64,000 nucleotides of DNA. It comes from Clostridia bacterium. GTDB taxonomy: Bacteria; Bacillota; Clostridia; Acetivibrionales; DSM-27016. The DNA lies in contig JAOAIJ010000009.1 in NCBI GenBank assembly GCA_026414765.1, positions 211,088-275,087 on the forward strand, given 5' to 3'. A program made the translations under genes and the position numbers. How positions within the stretch are numbered: position 1 is the first letter of the stretch; every line of letters starts with the position of its first letter. Shown piece after piece: positions 34,641 to 43,016 of this stretch. Below the pieces are notes generated by a model, which saw nothing but the letters and a program-made list of their open reading frames with translations, made no database searches and was not told the DNA's origin.

Positions 34641-35846
34641 TCTAGCTAGTTTATTACGTATAGCCAGATATTTTCTTAAAATCCAAAGTACCGGCTTCAT
34701 CACCGGTTTTTCCATATCTTTTGAGAGCTCTTTAAGCTTTTGTCTGATTTCTATGTGCTGTGGGCAAGCCTTTTCACACTTTCCACAGTTTATGCATAAA
34801 GATGCATTAGATGGCTTACCTCCTGACAAACCGCTTGTAAACGCCATATACTGAAAATTGGAGTGTTTTTCCTTAAAAAGATGCTTGCTGTTGTAATAAT
34901 TAAAGCATAGAGGGATATCAACTCCTGCAGGGCAGGGCATACAATAACCGCATCCCGTACAGCCTACTCTCATAAGTCTGCTGTATTCCTGTTTCACTTT
35001 CCCGTACAACATAAGCTCTTCATCAGTCAGTGAACCGGCATACGCTTCTCCTGCTATCCTGATATTTTCCTCAATATGGCTCTCTTCATTCATCCCCGAA
35101 AGTACGACTGCTGCCTGTGGATGATTCCATATCCAGCGCAAGGCCCATTCAGCCGGAGTTCTTTGAACTGAAGCACTGCTCCATATTTTTTTAATTTCCT
35201 CAGGCATCCTCCCTACAAGAGAACCACCCCTGAGAGGTTCCATAATAATAACCCCCAGGCCCTTTGAAGCGGCGTATTCAAGTCCTTCCTTCCCTGCCTG
35301 GACATTTTCATCAATATAATTATACTGTATCTGACAGAAATCCCACGGGTAATCATCCACTATCTTTTTAAAATCTTCCTTATCCCCATGATATGAAAAA
35401 CCTACATATACCAATCTTCCATCCTTTTTAGCCTTCGCGAAAAACTCGACTATACCCAGTTCTTTCAATCTGTTCCAGCCGGCTATATCATTCAGGGCAT
35501 GGACAAGATAATAGTCAATGCGATCAGTTTGAAGCTTTCTTAACTGATTCTCCAGTATAGAATCCATATCTTTTTGAGAATGCACAAGATAAGGCGGAAG
35601 CTTTGTAGCTATTTTAACCCTATCCCTGTATCCCTTTGACAATACCTTACCGAGTATAGTTTCACTCTTCCCTGCATGATAGACATATGCTGTATCAAAG
35701 TAATTTACACCCTGCTCAATAGCCTGGATAATTTGTCTTTCTGTGCGTTCTTCATCAATTCTCCCATTCTTTTGAGGATAACGCATGCAGCCAAACCCGA
35801 GTATGGATAACTTATCCCCTGTTTTCCCCATTTCACGGTATAACAT
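34629..35846 (-). CDS. Aldo/keto reductase with C-terminal 4Fe-4S domain
   Basis: The protein has 405 residues from ATG 35846, preceded by GGGGG; the upstream in-frame starts cross an operator and are rejected. The (beta/alpha)8 NADPH-dependent reductase shows FDTAYVYH (Asp, Tyr), ATKLP (Lys) and YLVHAL (His) of the catalytic tetrad. After about residue 290 comes a ferredoxin-like part with CTGCGYCMPCPAGV and CINCGKCEKACP. This fused form is common in clostridia. A TetR gene lies 53 nt upstream on the same strand, with a matching operator before each gene. Confidence 0.92.
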   Translation of the reverse strand: MLYREMGKTGDKLSILGFGCMRYPQKNGRIDEERTERQIIQAIEQGVNYFDTAYVYHAGKSETILGKVLSKGYRDRVKIATKLPPYLVHSQKDMDSILENQLRKLQTDRIDYYLVHALNDIAGWNRLKELGIVEFFAKAKKDGRLVYVGFSYHGDKEDFKKIVDDYPWDFCQIQYNYIDENVQAGKEGLEYAASKGLGVIIMEPLRGGSLVGRMPEEIKKIWSSASVQRTPAEWALRWIWNHPQAAVVLSGMNEESHIEENIRIAGEAYAGSLTDEELMLYGKVKQEYSRLMRVGCTGCGYCMPCPAGVDIPLCFNYYNSKHLFKEKHSNFQYMAFTSGLSGGKPSNASLCINCGKCEKACPQHIEIRQKLKELSKDMEKPVMKPVLWILRKYLAIRNKLARRKT

Positions 35847-35869
35847 AAAATCCCCCTTCAGTCTATATC

Positions 35870-35881
35870 GACTAGTCAGTC
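35870..35881. promoter_or_regulatory. TetR operator before the aldo/keto reductase
   Basis: GACTAGTCAGTC (minus strand GACTGACTAGTC) matches the site at 36493 except for one base. It lies in the 53-bp gap upstream of the reductase start. Confidence 0.6.
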
Positions 35882-35898
35882 TACTATTTATAAAAAAA

Positions 35899-36459
35899 TT
35901 AATTCTTAATGCTTTTCCAGAGGAAACTGAAGGTTTCTTCAACAAAATCTTTGTCTTCCAACAGCTCCCTATTGTTAATGAAATAATTAATATTGGACAT
36001 CATCATGGCGGAAGTAATGCTCAGCAGATAATTCTCTGGAACCTTCTTTATGATTTCCGCCTCCATACCTTCTCTGAAAATATCCATCAATACCTCAAAC
36101 TTACTCTTGCCTTCAGTCCTGGTGGCATCATATATGTGGACTGAACTGCTGAATTGCTGAAAAAACAGGAATTCATCGGTAAATTCCATACCCCATTCCA
36201 GAAAGTTCACATATATGCGTTTTACTTTTCTTATATAGGTTTTTTCCTCGTTTACACCGGAAATTGTCCTGTTTATCATGGATTCTTTGCACTTCAGGTA
36301 CAAACTGTTGATCAGTTCTTCCTTTGTTTTAAAATAATGAAAGAGCGTTCCAATGGCTACACCTGCTTCCTTTGCTATTTGTGAAGTAGGCGTTTTGTCA
36401 AATCCATTTTTATTGAAAAGCTTAATGGCTGCTTCATAAATCTGATCCTTCTTATTCAT
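35899..36459 (-). CDS. TetR/AcrR-family regulator of the aldo/keto reductase
   Basis: The protein has 186 residues. Its TetR helix-turn-helix is at residues 8-50 (TPTSQIAKEAGVAIGTLFHYF), and the helical C-terminal domain starts after that. Its own promoter and that of the reductase carry the same palindrome, so it probably represses both. The spacing from the reductase gene (53 nt) allows co-transcription plus internal control. Ligand unknown. Confidence 0.88.
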   Translation of the reverse strand: MNKKDQIYEAAIKLFNKNGFDKTPTSQIAKEAGVAIGTLFHYFKTKEELINSLYLKCKESMINRTISGVNEEKTYIRKVKRIYVNFLEWGMEFTDEFLFFQQFSSSVHIYDATRTEGKSKFEVLMDIFREGMEAEIIKKVPENYLLSITSAMMMSNINYFINNRELLEDKDFVEETFSFLWKSIKN

Positions 36460-36492
36460 TACATAATCACCAATTATATTTTAAATTATTTC

Positions 36493-36504
36493 GACTGATT
36501 AGTC
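36493..36504. promoter_or_regulatory. TetR operator before the regulator gene
   Basis: GACTGATTAGTC is a GACT-N4-AGTC palindrome, 34 bp before the regulator start. It pairs with the site at 35870. Confidence 0.6.
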
Positions 36505-36585
36505 AATATAATATTTGAAGTATATCCCAATAATATTATTGTACAATATTGTGAGGAAAAACGATAGGAAAATAATTTTATCTAC

Positions 36586-36614
36586 TTGACATTATATCGT
36601 AATAATAATAAAAT
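36586..36614 (+). promoter_or_regulatory. Promoter of the TetR/flavin reductase operon
   Basis: TTGACA (36586-36591) and TAAAAT (36609-36614) are spaced by 17 nt. The -10 element runs into the tandem palindrome that follows. Confidence 0.7.
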
Positions 36615-36640
36615 AACATATGTTATATAACATATGTTAT
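36613..36640. promoter_or_regulatory. Tandem 14-bp palindromic operator
   Basis: ATAACATATGTTAT occurs twice back to back (36613-36626 and 36627-36640), each a perfect palindrome. It starts at the -10 element and ends 28 bp before the TetR start codon, an ideal place for autorepression. Confidence 0.8.
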
Positions 36641-36668
36641 TTTATTATTATTTTTGTAAGGAGAAAAA

Positions 36669-37310
36669 ATGCCACCGAGAATAATATTCACCAAAGAACA
36701 AATAACCGATGAAGCTTTTGAAATTTTCAAGGAAGAAGGCTTAGAGAGTGTATCGGTCAGAAAACTAGCAGCAAAACTAAACAGTTCAACTGCTCCGATC
36801 TACACAAGCTTCAAAAACATTGAAGAAATAAAAAAACACCTGCTTGAAAAATCTCTTGCTATCCTTTTAAATTATACAGAAAAAGAGTATACAAAAGATG
36901 CTTTCCTGAATATCGGAGTTGGAATGCTGGAGTTTGCAAAAAATTATAAGATTATTTACAAAACACTCTTTATTAGTAGTAATGATCATCAATATATTCT
37001 TGATGAATTTAATAAAAAGAACCTTGAGCAGATGAAAAAACTGAAAATTCTCAGTTTGTTTGATGAGCAGGATTTAAAGCATATTCTAGAGAAAATGTGC
37101 ATTTTTACACATGGTATTGCTTCATTCCTGTGTGCCGGAATGCTTGAAGAAGATTCTCTGGAATACTTTATAAATACGCTGAGTGAAATGGGCGCTGATG
37201 TTATAGAGATTACAGCTTATAGGAAGGGCCTTCTTGAAAAACTTACAAATGCTTTAGAGGAGGGGTGTAGAATTGAAAAAAATAACTATTCTGAATGGAA
37301 TTACAGATGA
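36669..37310 (+). CDS. TetR/AcrR-family regulator
   Basis: The protein has 213 residues. The N-terminal helix-turn-helix is in ESVSVRKLAAKLNSSTAPIYTSF, and the C-terminal helical domain has no recognised ligand pocket. AAGGAG precedes the ATG. It overlaps the next gene by 38 nt, so regulator and flavin reductases form an operon under the tandem palindrome. It probably represses itself and the reductases. Confidence 0.88.
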   Translation: MPPRIIFTKEQITDEAFEIFKEEGLESVSVRKLAAKLNSSTAPIYTSFKNIEEIKKHLLEKSLAILLNYTEKEYTKDAFLNIGVGMLEFAKNYKIIYKTLFISSNDHQYILDEFNKKNLEQMKKLKILSLFDEQDLKHILEKMCIFTHGIASFLCAGMLEEDSLEYFINTLSEMGADVIEITAYRKGLLEKLTNALEEGCRIEKNNYSEWNYR

Positions 37311-37824
37311 AAAATATATAAACTTTGAAGATGCACTGGAAAAGATAAATGAAAGGAACCAGAGAAAATTTAGCTGCGAATGCTTTACACTACGCAAAAT
37401 AAATATCAATTACTGCTGCGGCTGCTGGAACTGCTGGGTTAAGACCCCCGGAGAGTGTACACAAAAGGATGAAATGCCCAAGATTCTAAGAAGTATAATC
37501 AATTCAGACCTGACTGTGTTCATATCACCTATCCTTATGGGTTTTAGCAGTTCATACCTCAAAAAAGCAACTGATAAGCTCCTTCCCTTGCTCCATCCCT
37601 ATATCGGTATTTATGAAAATGAATGCCATCACAAGGAAAGATATGACAGATATCCCAAATTAGGACTTATGTTACTTGATGATAAAACAAATGCTCTGAG
37701 TGATTTAAGCATAATTACGGATATTTACAAAAGAATATCTGTCAACATGAGATCTGAGCTTGCATTTACTTGTATATCGGCTGGAAATGTGGAGGTGTTG
37801 GAAAATGAAATTAACCGTGTTTAA
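37273..37824 (+). CDS. Flavodoxin-fold (FMN reductase-like) protein with Cys cluster
   Basis: The protein has 183 residues. TTG 37273 is the start, inside the end of the TetR gene and after GGAGGGG. It keeps the NADPH-dependent FMN reductase-like plan: ITILNG near the N-terminus, the CCGCWNCWVKTPGECT segment that in related flavoproteins carries Cys residues, and SDLTVFISPILMGF. It overlaps the next, similar gene by 20 nt. Likely a flavin-dependent oxidoreductase; substrate unknown. Confidence 0.75.
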   Translation: MKKITILNGITDEKYINFEDALEKINERNQRKFSCECFTLRKININYCCGCWNCWVKTPGECTQKDEMPKILRSIINSDLTVFISPILMGFSSSYLKKATDKLLPLLHPYIGIYENECHHKERYDRYPKLGLMLLDDKTNALSDLSIITDIYKRISVNMRSELAFTCISAGNVEVLENEINRV

Positions 37825-38470
37825 CGGCTCCCCAAGGGGAAAGAACAGTAATTCCGCCATTATTGCAAAATGGCTATTGGAAAACTCATGCGATTTCCCG
37901 GATGTAACAACTGAAGTAGTTTACCTGAACAAGCCGGAGAATCATGAAAATCAAGCAAAGATAGCTCAAGACTCAGATATCATCCTGTTTGTATTCCCTC
38001 TATACTTCGATTGTATGCCTGGTATAGTTAAAGCATTTATAGAAAAGCTCCAGCCCTTCTCAGGTGCATTGAAGGAAAAAAAACTGGGGTTCATCGTTCA
38101 TTCCGGGTTTCCGGAAGCTATTCATTCAAGGTGTTTGGAAAAGTATCTGGTATGGCTTGCAGGAGAACTGGGTACCGGCTATATCGGGACAGTCATAATG
38201 GGAGGCAGCGAAGGGATAAGGATCATGCCGGAATCTATGACTAAGAAAAAAAGAAAACTGTTTAGTGGACTAGGTGATAAATTGCTTAGAGAAAGTGTTT
38301 TTGATACACAGATCGTAAGTGAACTGGCAAAGCCTGAGAGGTTATCCAAAACATCAATTCTTATTTATAAAATACTGGCTAAAATCGGGATCTCGAATTT
38401 CTACTGGAACGGAATGCTAAAAAAGAACGGTGCCTATAAAGCCCGTTTTGCCAAACCCTATATAAACTAA
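37805..38470 (+). CDS. NAD(P)H-dependent FMN reductase-like protein
   Basis: The protein has 221 residues from ATG 37805, preceded by GGAGG; the longer in-frame start at 37760 lies deep in the previous gene and is rejected. The flavodoxin fold shows the FMN-phosphate loop FNGSPRGKNSNS, then FVFPLYFDCMPGIVKAFIEKL and VHSGFPEAIHS. It is the third gene of the TetR operon, and the two flavoproteins probably work together or form a heteromer. Substrate unknown. Confidence 0.82.
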   Translation: MKLTVFNGSPRGKNSNSAIIAKWLLENSCDFPDVTTEVVYLNKPENHENQAKIAQDSDIILFVFPLYFDCMPGIVKAFIEKLQPFSGALKEKKLGFIVHSGFPEAIHSRCLEKYLVWLAGELGTGYIGTVIMGGSEGIRIMPESMTKKKRKLFSGLGDKLLRESVFDTQIVSELAKPERLSKTSILIYKILAKIGISNFYWNGMLKKNGAYKARFAKPYIN

Positions 38471-38618
38471 CCTGTTGCGATATAATTATTTCCACTACCT
38501 CACTGTCTGATATATCCGGATTTTTATTGTCATAAATTGGTCTTACATATACAATAGTATTAGAGATACTTTATGTATTTAATTACGTTTTAGCAGCAAA
38601 ATAAATGCAGGTGATAAT

Positions 38619-39122
38619 ATGCTATTTTTATTCCTGTTTCTGCTTGTTGTATTTATGCTGATTCATGGATGTATGGTTATAATCCGGAGCTTTTTTTACA
38701 AGGTTAAAATTAATGCTATCCTTGAAGATATCAGCACAGTGGAAGATCTGGTTTATATACGTTTTAAGGATTTTTTGAACGTAACAGCCGAGGTGTTTAG
38801 AAGGAAGGGCTATAATGTCAGTGTCACGGATAAGTGTGGAGAAGAAGGACGAGGCCTGATATTGAACGACATCCAATTTGTTGAAATATGGAAACATGCA
38901 AGAAGTCAACTCGTAGACGTCGAAACTGCTATGAAACTAACAAAATGTATGCAGTCTAATTCAATATACAGAGGAATGATTATAAGCCTGGGAGATTTTA
39001 AGCAAAGTACCCGACTGTTTTGCCATAAAAATGTAATAGAATGTATAAACGGCGAGCAGCTTCTTGAAATGTTCAAGGAAGTACAGAAGAGAAAAGATAT
39101 GCTGGAAACCAGTAAGGGTTAA
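38619..39122 (+). CDS. Membrane-anchored Mrr/PD-(D/E)xK-like protein with altered core
   Basis: The protein has 167 residues. One N-terminal membrane helix (FLFLLVVFMLIHGCMVII) precedes a restriction-endonuclease-like domain of the Mrr_cat type: FLNVTAEVFRRKGYNV, then GRGLILNDIQFVEIWKHAR, MIISLGDFKQSTRLFC and VIECINGEQLLEMF. Active Mrr-like enzymes have an Asp and QxK here; this copy has Leu and an EIWK sequence, so nuclease activity is doubtful. Many clostridia have similar anchored proteins. It is monocistronic and ends at a strong terminator. Confidence 0.7.
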   Translation: MLFLFLFLLVVFMLIHGCMVIIRSFFYKVKINAILEDISTVEDLVYIRFKDFLNVTAEVFRRKGYNVSVTDKCGEEGRGLILNDIQFVEIWKHARSQLVDVETAMKLTKCMQSNSIYRGMIISLGDFKQSTRLFCHKNVIECINGEQLLEMFKEVQKRKDMLETSKG

Positions 39123-39160
39123 ATTACGCGTAGTGCCGGTAAGCACTACACGTAATTTTT
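39121..39160. terminator. Convergent bidirectional terminator
   Basis: AAATTACG(C)GTAGTGC pairs with GCACTAC(A)CGTAATTT across a short loop, with T tracts on both strands. It serves the Mrr-like gene and nspC. Confidence 0.9.
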
Positions 39161-39190
39161 ATAAAGCATGTCACACCAAACTATTGTCTA

Positions 39191-40330
39191 TCAGGATAGC
39201 CTTGTCGCAAAATCCTCATAACCGAACTTTCTTACTATCCTAACCCCTTCTGTTTCGCTGTAAAGCGCTATTGAAGGAAGATTAACGCCATTGAACATGT
39301 TGTTCTTAACCATTGTATAGTGTGCCATATCGCAGAACACAAGTCTGTCGCCGATTTTTAAAGGTTGTTTGAAGGAATAGTCCCCGATAATATCTCCTGC
39401 AAGACAGGTATTTCCACCGAACCTGTAGGTATAAGGATATTCATCAGGTTTACCTGCATCAATAATATTTGGTCTGTAGGGCATCTCAAGCACATCAGGC
39501 ATATGGCAAGCAGCTGAAGCATCCAGGATAGCGATTTTCATACCATTATCTACGATATCCAGAACTGTGGAAACAAGAAACCCGGTATTTAAAGCGATAG
39601 CCTCGCCGGGTTCCAGGTATATTTCCACCCCGTATTTATCCTTAAAAAACATAATTGACCTGATAAGGGTCTCAATATCATAATCTGGTCTGGTAATATG
39701 GTGTCCTCCGCCTAAATTGAGCCACTTCATTTTTTTGATATATTCCCCGAATTTCTCATCAACTACTTTGACAGTACGCTCAAGGGTATCTGAATTTTGC
39801 TCACACATCGTATGGAAATGAAGTCCATCAATACCGTCAAGCTCTTCAGGCCTGAAATTTGTCAGAGTTACCCCAAGTCTTGAAAATTTATAACAGGGAT
39901 TGTAAATTGGAGTCTCGATCTCAGAATATTCAGGATTTACACGAATACCGCATTCTATCTTTTTTGTATCTACACTTTTGACTTTCTCCTTAAATTTATT
40001 CCATTGTTCAAAAGAGTTAAAAACAATGTGATCACTATACTTAAGGAGTTCATCAAATTCCTCATCTATATAAGCCGGTGCATAGACATGTACTTCTTTT
40101 CCCATTTTTTCATATCCTAGTCTGGCTTCAAATAACGAACTTGATGTTACACCCTTTAAATATCTGCCTACTAAAGGATATACGGAAAACATTGAAAATC
40201 CTTTTTGGGCAAGAAGAATACTACATCCTGTACGTTGCTGTACAGAATGTAGTATTTCAAGATTCTTTACAAGAAGTCTTTCATCAACAATATAGCATGG
40301 TGATGGTAACTTATTAATATCAATGTTCAT
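39191..40330 (-). CDS. nspC: Carboxynorspermidine decarboxylase
   Basis: The protein has 379 residues. It is a PLP fold-III decarboxylase with the Lys in LLAQKGFSM, LHFHTMCEQN, NLGGGHH and LEPGEAIALNTG typical of NspC. It decarboxylates carboxynorspermidine or carboxyspermidine to norspermidine or spermidine. The dehydrogenase gene ends 10 nt upstream, so the two form one operon. It provides the alternative polyamine route used where SpeE/SpeD is missing. Confidence 0.93.
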   Translation of the reverse strand: MNIDINKLPSPCYIVDERLLVKNLEILHSVQQRTGCSILLAQKGFSMFSVYPLVGRYLKGVTSSSLFEARLGYEKMGKEVHVYAPAYIDEEFDELLKYSDHIVFNSFEQWNKFKEKVKSVDTKKIECGIRVNPEYSEIETPIYNPCYKFSRLGVTLTNFRPEELDGIDGLHFHTMCEQNSDTLERTVKVVDEKFGEYIKKMKWLNLGGGHHITRPDYDIETLIRSIMFFKDKYGVEIYLEPGEAIALNTGFLVSTVLDIVDNGMKIAILDASAACHMPDVLEMPYRPNIIDAGKPDEYPYTYRFGGNTCLAGDIIGDYSFKQPLKIGDRLVFCDMAHYTMVKNNMFNGVNLPSIALYSETEGVRIVRKFGYEDFATRLS

Positions 40331-40340
40331 TGTTTATACC

Positions 40341-41540
40341 TCAATCCAGTAGAGTTGGCGCAAAATCCTCCTGCCATGGTAATCCGTATTTGTTTAGGGC
40401 TTCCATAAACGGATCCGGGTCAAATTCTTCTACATTGTAAACCCCTGGCTTTTTCCAGATACCTTTCATAATCATCATAGCACCTATCATAGCAGGAACT
40501 CCCGTTGTATAGGAAATTGCCTGCGATCCCACCTCTGCGTAACACTCCTCATGAACACATACGTTATATACATAATAGGTTTTGGGCTTTCCGTCTTTTA
40601 TACCCTGAATAATGCAGCCTATATTTGTTTTTCCCTTTGTTCTTGGCCCAAGTGAAGCAGGATCCGGAAGAACAGCCTTTAAAAACTGCAGAGGTATTAT
40701 CTGCTTACCTTCATACTCTACAGGCTCAATGGAAGTCATTCCGACATTTTCCAGTACACGCAGATGATTCAGGTAATTATCCGAGAAAGTCATCCAGAAT
40801 CTTATTTTCTTAATTCCTTTTATATTGACCGCCAGAGATTCTAGTTCTTCGTGATATAAAAGATATATATTCTTTGGTCCAATCTCCGGAAGGTCATACA
40901 CTTTTTTAACAGAGAGAGGCTCAGTTTCTATCCAATTGCCATTTTCATAGTATCTGCCCTTTGCTGTTATTTCACGGATATTGATTTCAGGGTTAAAATT
41001 AGTTGCGAAGGGATATCCGTGATCGCCGGCGTTTGCATCAACAATATCAATAGTGTGTATTTCATCAAAGTAGTGTTTCTGTGCATATGCACAAAAAACA
41101 CCGGTTACACCAGGGTCAAAGCCGCTGCCAAGCAGTGCCGTTATACCTGCCTTTTCAAACTTTTCCCTGTATGCCCACTGCCATTTGTACTCAAATTTAG
41201 GCGTATCGGGCGGTTCATAATTGGCTGTATCGACATAATGAACACCTGTTGCAAGGCAGGCATCCATAATTGACAGGTCCTGATATGGAAGAGCAACATT
41301 AATTACAATATCCGGTTTGAAACTCCTAATCAGTTCAATAACCATATCAGTATTATCAGCATCAAGCTGAGCAGTGTGAATTTTTGTACGGCCTTCGGCC
41401 AATTTATTTTTCATAGCTTCGCATTTTTCTACAGTTCTGCTTGCTATACAGATTTCTTCAAAAACTTCTGGATTCTGGCAGCATTTATGAACGACAACAT
41501 TGGCTACACCACCAGCACCAATAATCAAAGCTTTTCCCAT
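40341..41540 (-). CDS. Carboxynorspermidine/carboxyspermidine dehydrogenase (saccharopine dehydrogenase family)
   Basis: The protein has 399 residues from ATG 41540 (GGAGG upstream). The Rossmann fold begins MGKALIIGAGGVANVVVHKC, and the saccharopine-dehydrogenase-type domain has LPYQDLSIMDACLATGVHYVDTANYE and LGSGFDPGVTGVFCAYAQKH. It reductively joins aspartate semialdehyde to a diamine (putrescine or diaminopropane) with NADPH. It heads the operon with nspC. CASDH is the usual name. The diamine may come from the arginine decarboxylase encoded nearby. Confidence 0.92.
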   Translation of the reverse strand: MGKALIIGAGGVANVVVHKCCQNPEVFEEICIASRTVEKCEAMKNKLAEGRTKIHTAQLDADNTDMVIELIRSFKPDIVINVALPYQDLSIMDACLATGVHYVDTANYEPPDTPKFEYKWQWAYREKFEKAGITALLGSGFDPGVTGVFCAYAQKHYFDEIHTIDIVDANAGDHGYPFATNFNPEINIREITAKGRYYENGNWIETEPLSVKKVYDLPEIGPKNIYLLYHEELESLAVNIKGIKKIRFWMTFSDNYLNHLRVLENVGMTSIEPVEYEGKQIIPLQFLKAVLPDPASLGPRTKGKTNIGCIIQGIKDGKPKTYYVYNVCVHEECYAEVGSQAISYTTGVPAMIGAMMIMKGIWKKPGVYNVEEFDPDPFMEALNKYGLPWQEDFAPTLLD

Positions 41541-41849
41541 ATCAATTACCTCCAATTCCTTTAACTGTTTCACCAAGGATGATTATACATAAAGTAAATC
41601 AAATAATCAAGAAAATTGTCAAAAATTAAGCCTGTTTTTGAAAGAGGTCCGGTTTTCTTGATGATATCTCACAAAATCGTCAAATAGCTCCGTATTTCAC
41701 CCACATACTACTGTTAATTTTTAGTATGCTGGAATGGTTATTTTATTATACTTACTATCAATATAGGTTTCCCTTCACAGTTCAGTTTATTAAAATTTCC
41801 GTTATATAAAAGCAATTACCGCCAGGAACACCCCGGTGGTGATTGTTCT
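41541..41849. other. Intergenic spacer holding the dehydrogenase promoter
   Basis: The 309-bp spacer is AT-rich. It holds the minus-strand promoter at 41582-41610. An imperfect hairpin at about 41819-41843 may end the upstream minus-strand gene. Nothing else is evident. Confidence 0.5.
41582..41610 (-). promoter_or_regulatory. Promoter of the carboxynorspermidine operon
   Basis: On the minus strand TTGATT (41605-41610) and TATAAT (41582-41587) are spaced by 17 nt, about 40 bp before the start codon. Confidence 0.65.
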
Positions 41850-42731
41850 TTACTGTTTTCCGCCAAATGATTTTATGATACTCTTAAGTGTACTGATTTT
41901 TTTACCGTTCTTACTAATCCATTCTTTCCAGTCTCCAGTTTCTTTGTCAGACCAGTTTTCCTTCTCTATACCGCTGCACTTCGATAATATCTTTGACAGA
42001 TGTTTCACATTTCTTGTGTCTCCGTTTTCAATTTCATCAGATATATATGGCAATGCAAACATTCCTAGCTTCTGAATATCTTTTTCATCCTTAACCATGT
42101 CTTTTGCGTTAGCTAAGTATTCTTTGAATTCTTCCTTCCAGAGGTTAGTCCTATTTTCTGAGGAGTCAAGAGTTTCCTTTTCCGGCAGGCACTGAATCCC
42201 TGTCATGCACTCGACCCCGGCAAGCATAGGAAGATTCCAAACTCTGTCATTAAAGGCCAAATCGAGCATCTCAGGTAAATAATCAAAACCAAGGCTTAAT
42301 ATGTTTTCTTTGAAAACCGGGTCATCCTTAATTATGTAAAATGCTGAAAGGCTTAAAGTTCTGTTTTTATTCCAATTTACAATTGCCTTATATAATTTCT
42401 TATCAGAATCCTTATTACCCTTCAGCCACTTCTCATTGCGGTAAGCCTCATTTTTGTCGTAATCCTTATCGTATTTGGGTTTATCTCTGTATGTCTTCGA
42501 TTCTTCATCATAATATACATCTTCGCTTATATACGCACCTAATCTGGCATCCCATTTAGCATAACTGGGTACATTATTGTTTTTAGGCTCCGGTATGTTA
42601 ACATTCTCATCGTTTATATGCGATATTGCATCCCCCTGGTTTTCGTCTATTGTATAAGTTGTTATTCCAACCAGTAACACTAAAACCGTAGTAATCATAA
42701 GGGTAATCCCTTTTGCAGTTTTACCGTCCAT
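41850..42731 (-). CDS. Membrane-anchored protein of unknown function
   Basis: The protein has 293 residues. An N-terminal helix (GITLMITTVLVLLVGITTYTI) anchors it, and a Lys/Asp/Tyr-rich linker (KPKYDKDYDKNEAYRNEKWLKG) follows. The C-terminal half is helical with HEAT-like turns such as GFDYLPEMLDLAF and FALPYISDEIENGD. GGGAGG-type site upstream. I do not recognise the family. It lies between the polyamine genes on the same strand, with gaps of about 300 bp on both sides, so no functional link is shown. Confidence 0.7.
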   Translation of the reverse strand: MDGKTAKGITLMITTVLVLLVGITTYTIDENQGDAISHINDENVNIPEPKNNNVPSYAKWDARLGAYISEDVYYDEESKTYRDKPKYDKDYDKNEAYRNEKWLKGNKDSDKKLYKAIVNWNKNRTLSLSAFYIIKDDPVFKENILSLGFDYLPEMLDLAFNDRVWNLPMLAGVECMTGIQCLPEKETLDSSENRTNLWKEEFKEYLANAKDMVKDEKDIQKLGMFALPYISDEIENGDTRNVKHLSKILSKCSGIEKENWSDKETGDWKEWISKNGKKISTLKSIIKSFGGKQ

Positions 42732-42939
42732 AACATCCTCCCCTTGTTTTTAGCACTTTCAATATTAAAAGCAAACGCTGCACAGCCGGGTAAAATATGT
42801 ACGTACCATAAGTATAATATTCATACAAAATGATAGATTATCTGTACTATTATGTCAATGCTGTTTATTAATACCATATAATGTAATTGGTTAATGCATA
42901 AATCAGGTTTGAGACTTACTTTTACAGACACCGGCATAC

Positions 42940-42974
42940 AAAAAAACCTGAATCAGGTTATCAACCGATTCAGG
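42940..42974 (-). terminator. Terminator of the arginine decarboxylase gene
   Basis: CCTGAATC/GATTCAGG (42947-42954, 42967-42974) is followed on the minus strand by a run of seven T. Confidence 0.85.
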
Positions 42975-43016
42975 CCAAAATACTAAGTTTTTCAATTAAG
43001 TTAGTTTAGCTCTTAC

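Noticed and set aside
35847..35945. Longer N-terminus for the aldo/keto reductase
   Set aside because: It would start inside the TetR gene and run over the operator. ATG 35846 has a GGGGG site and the usual family start.
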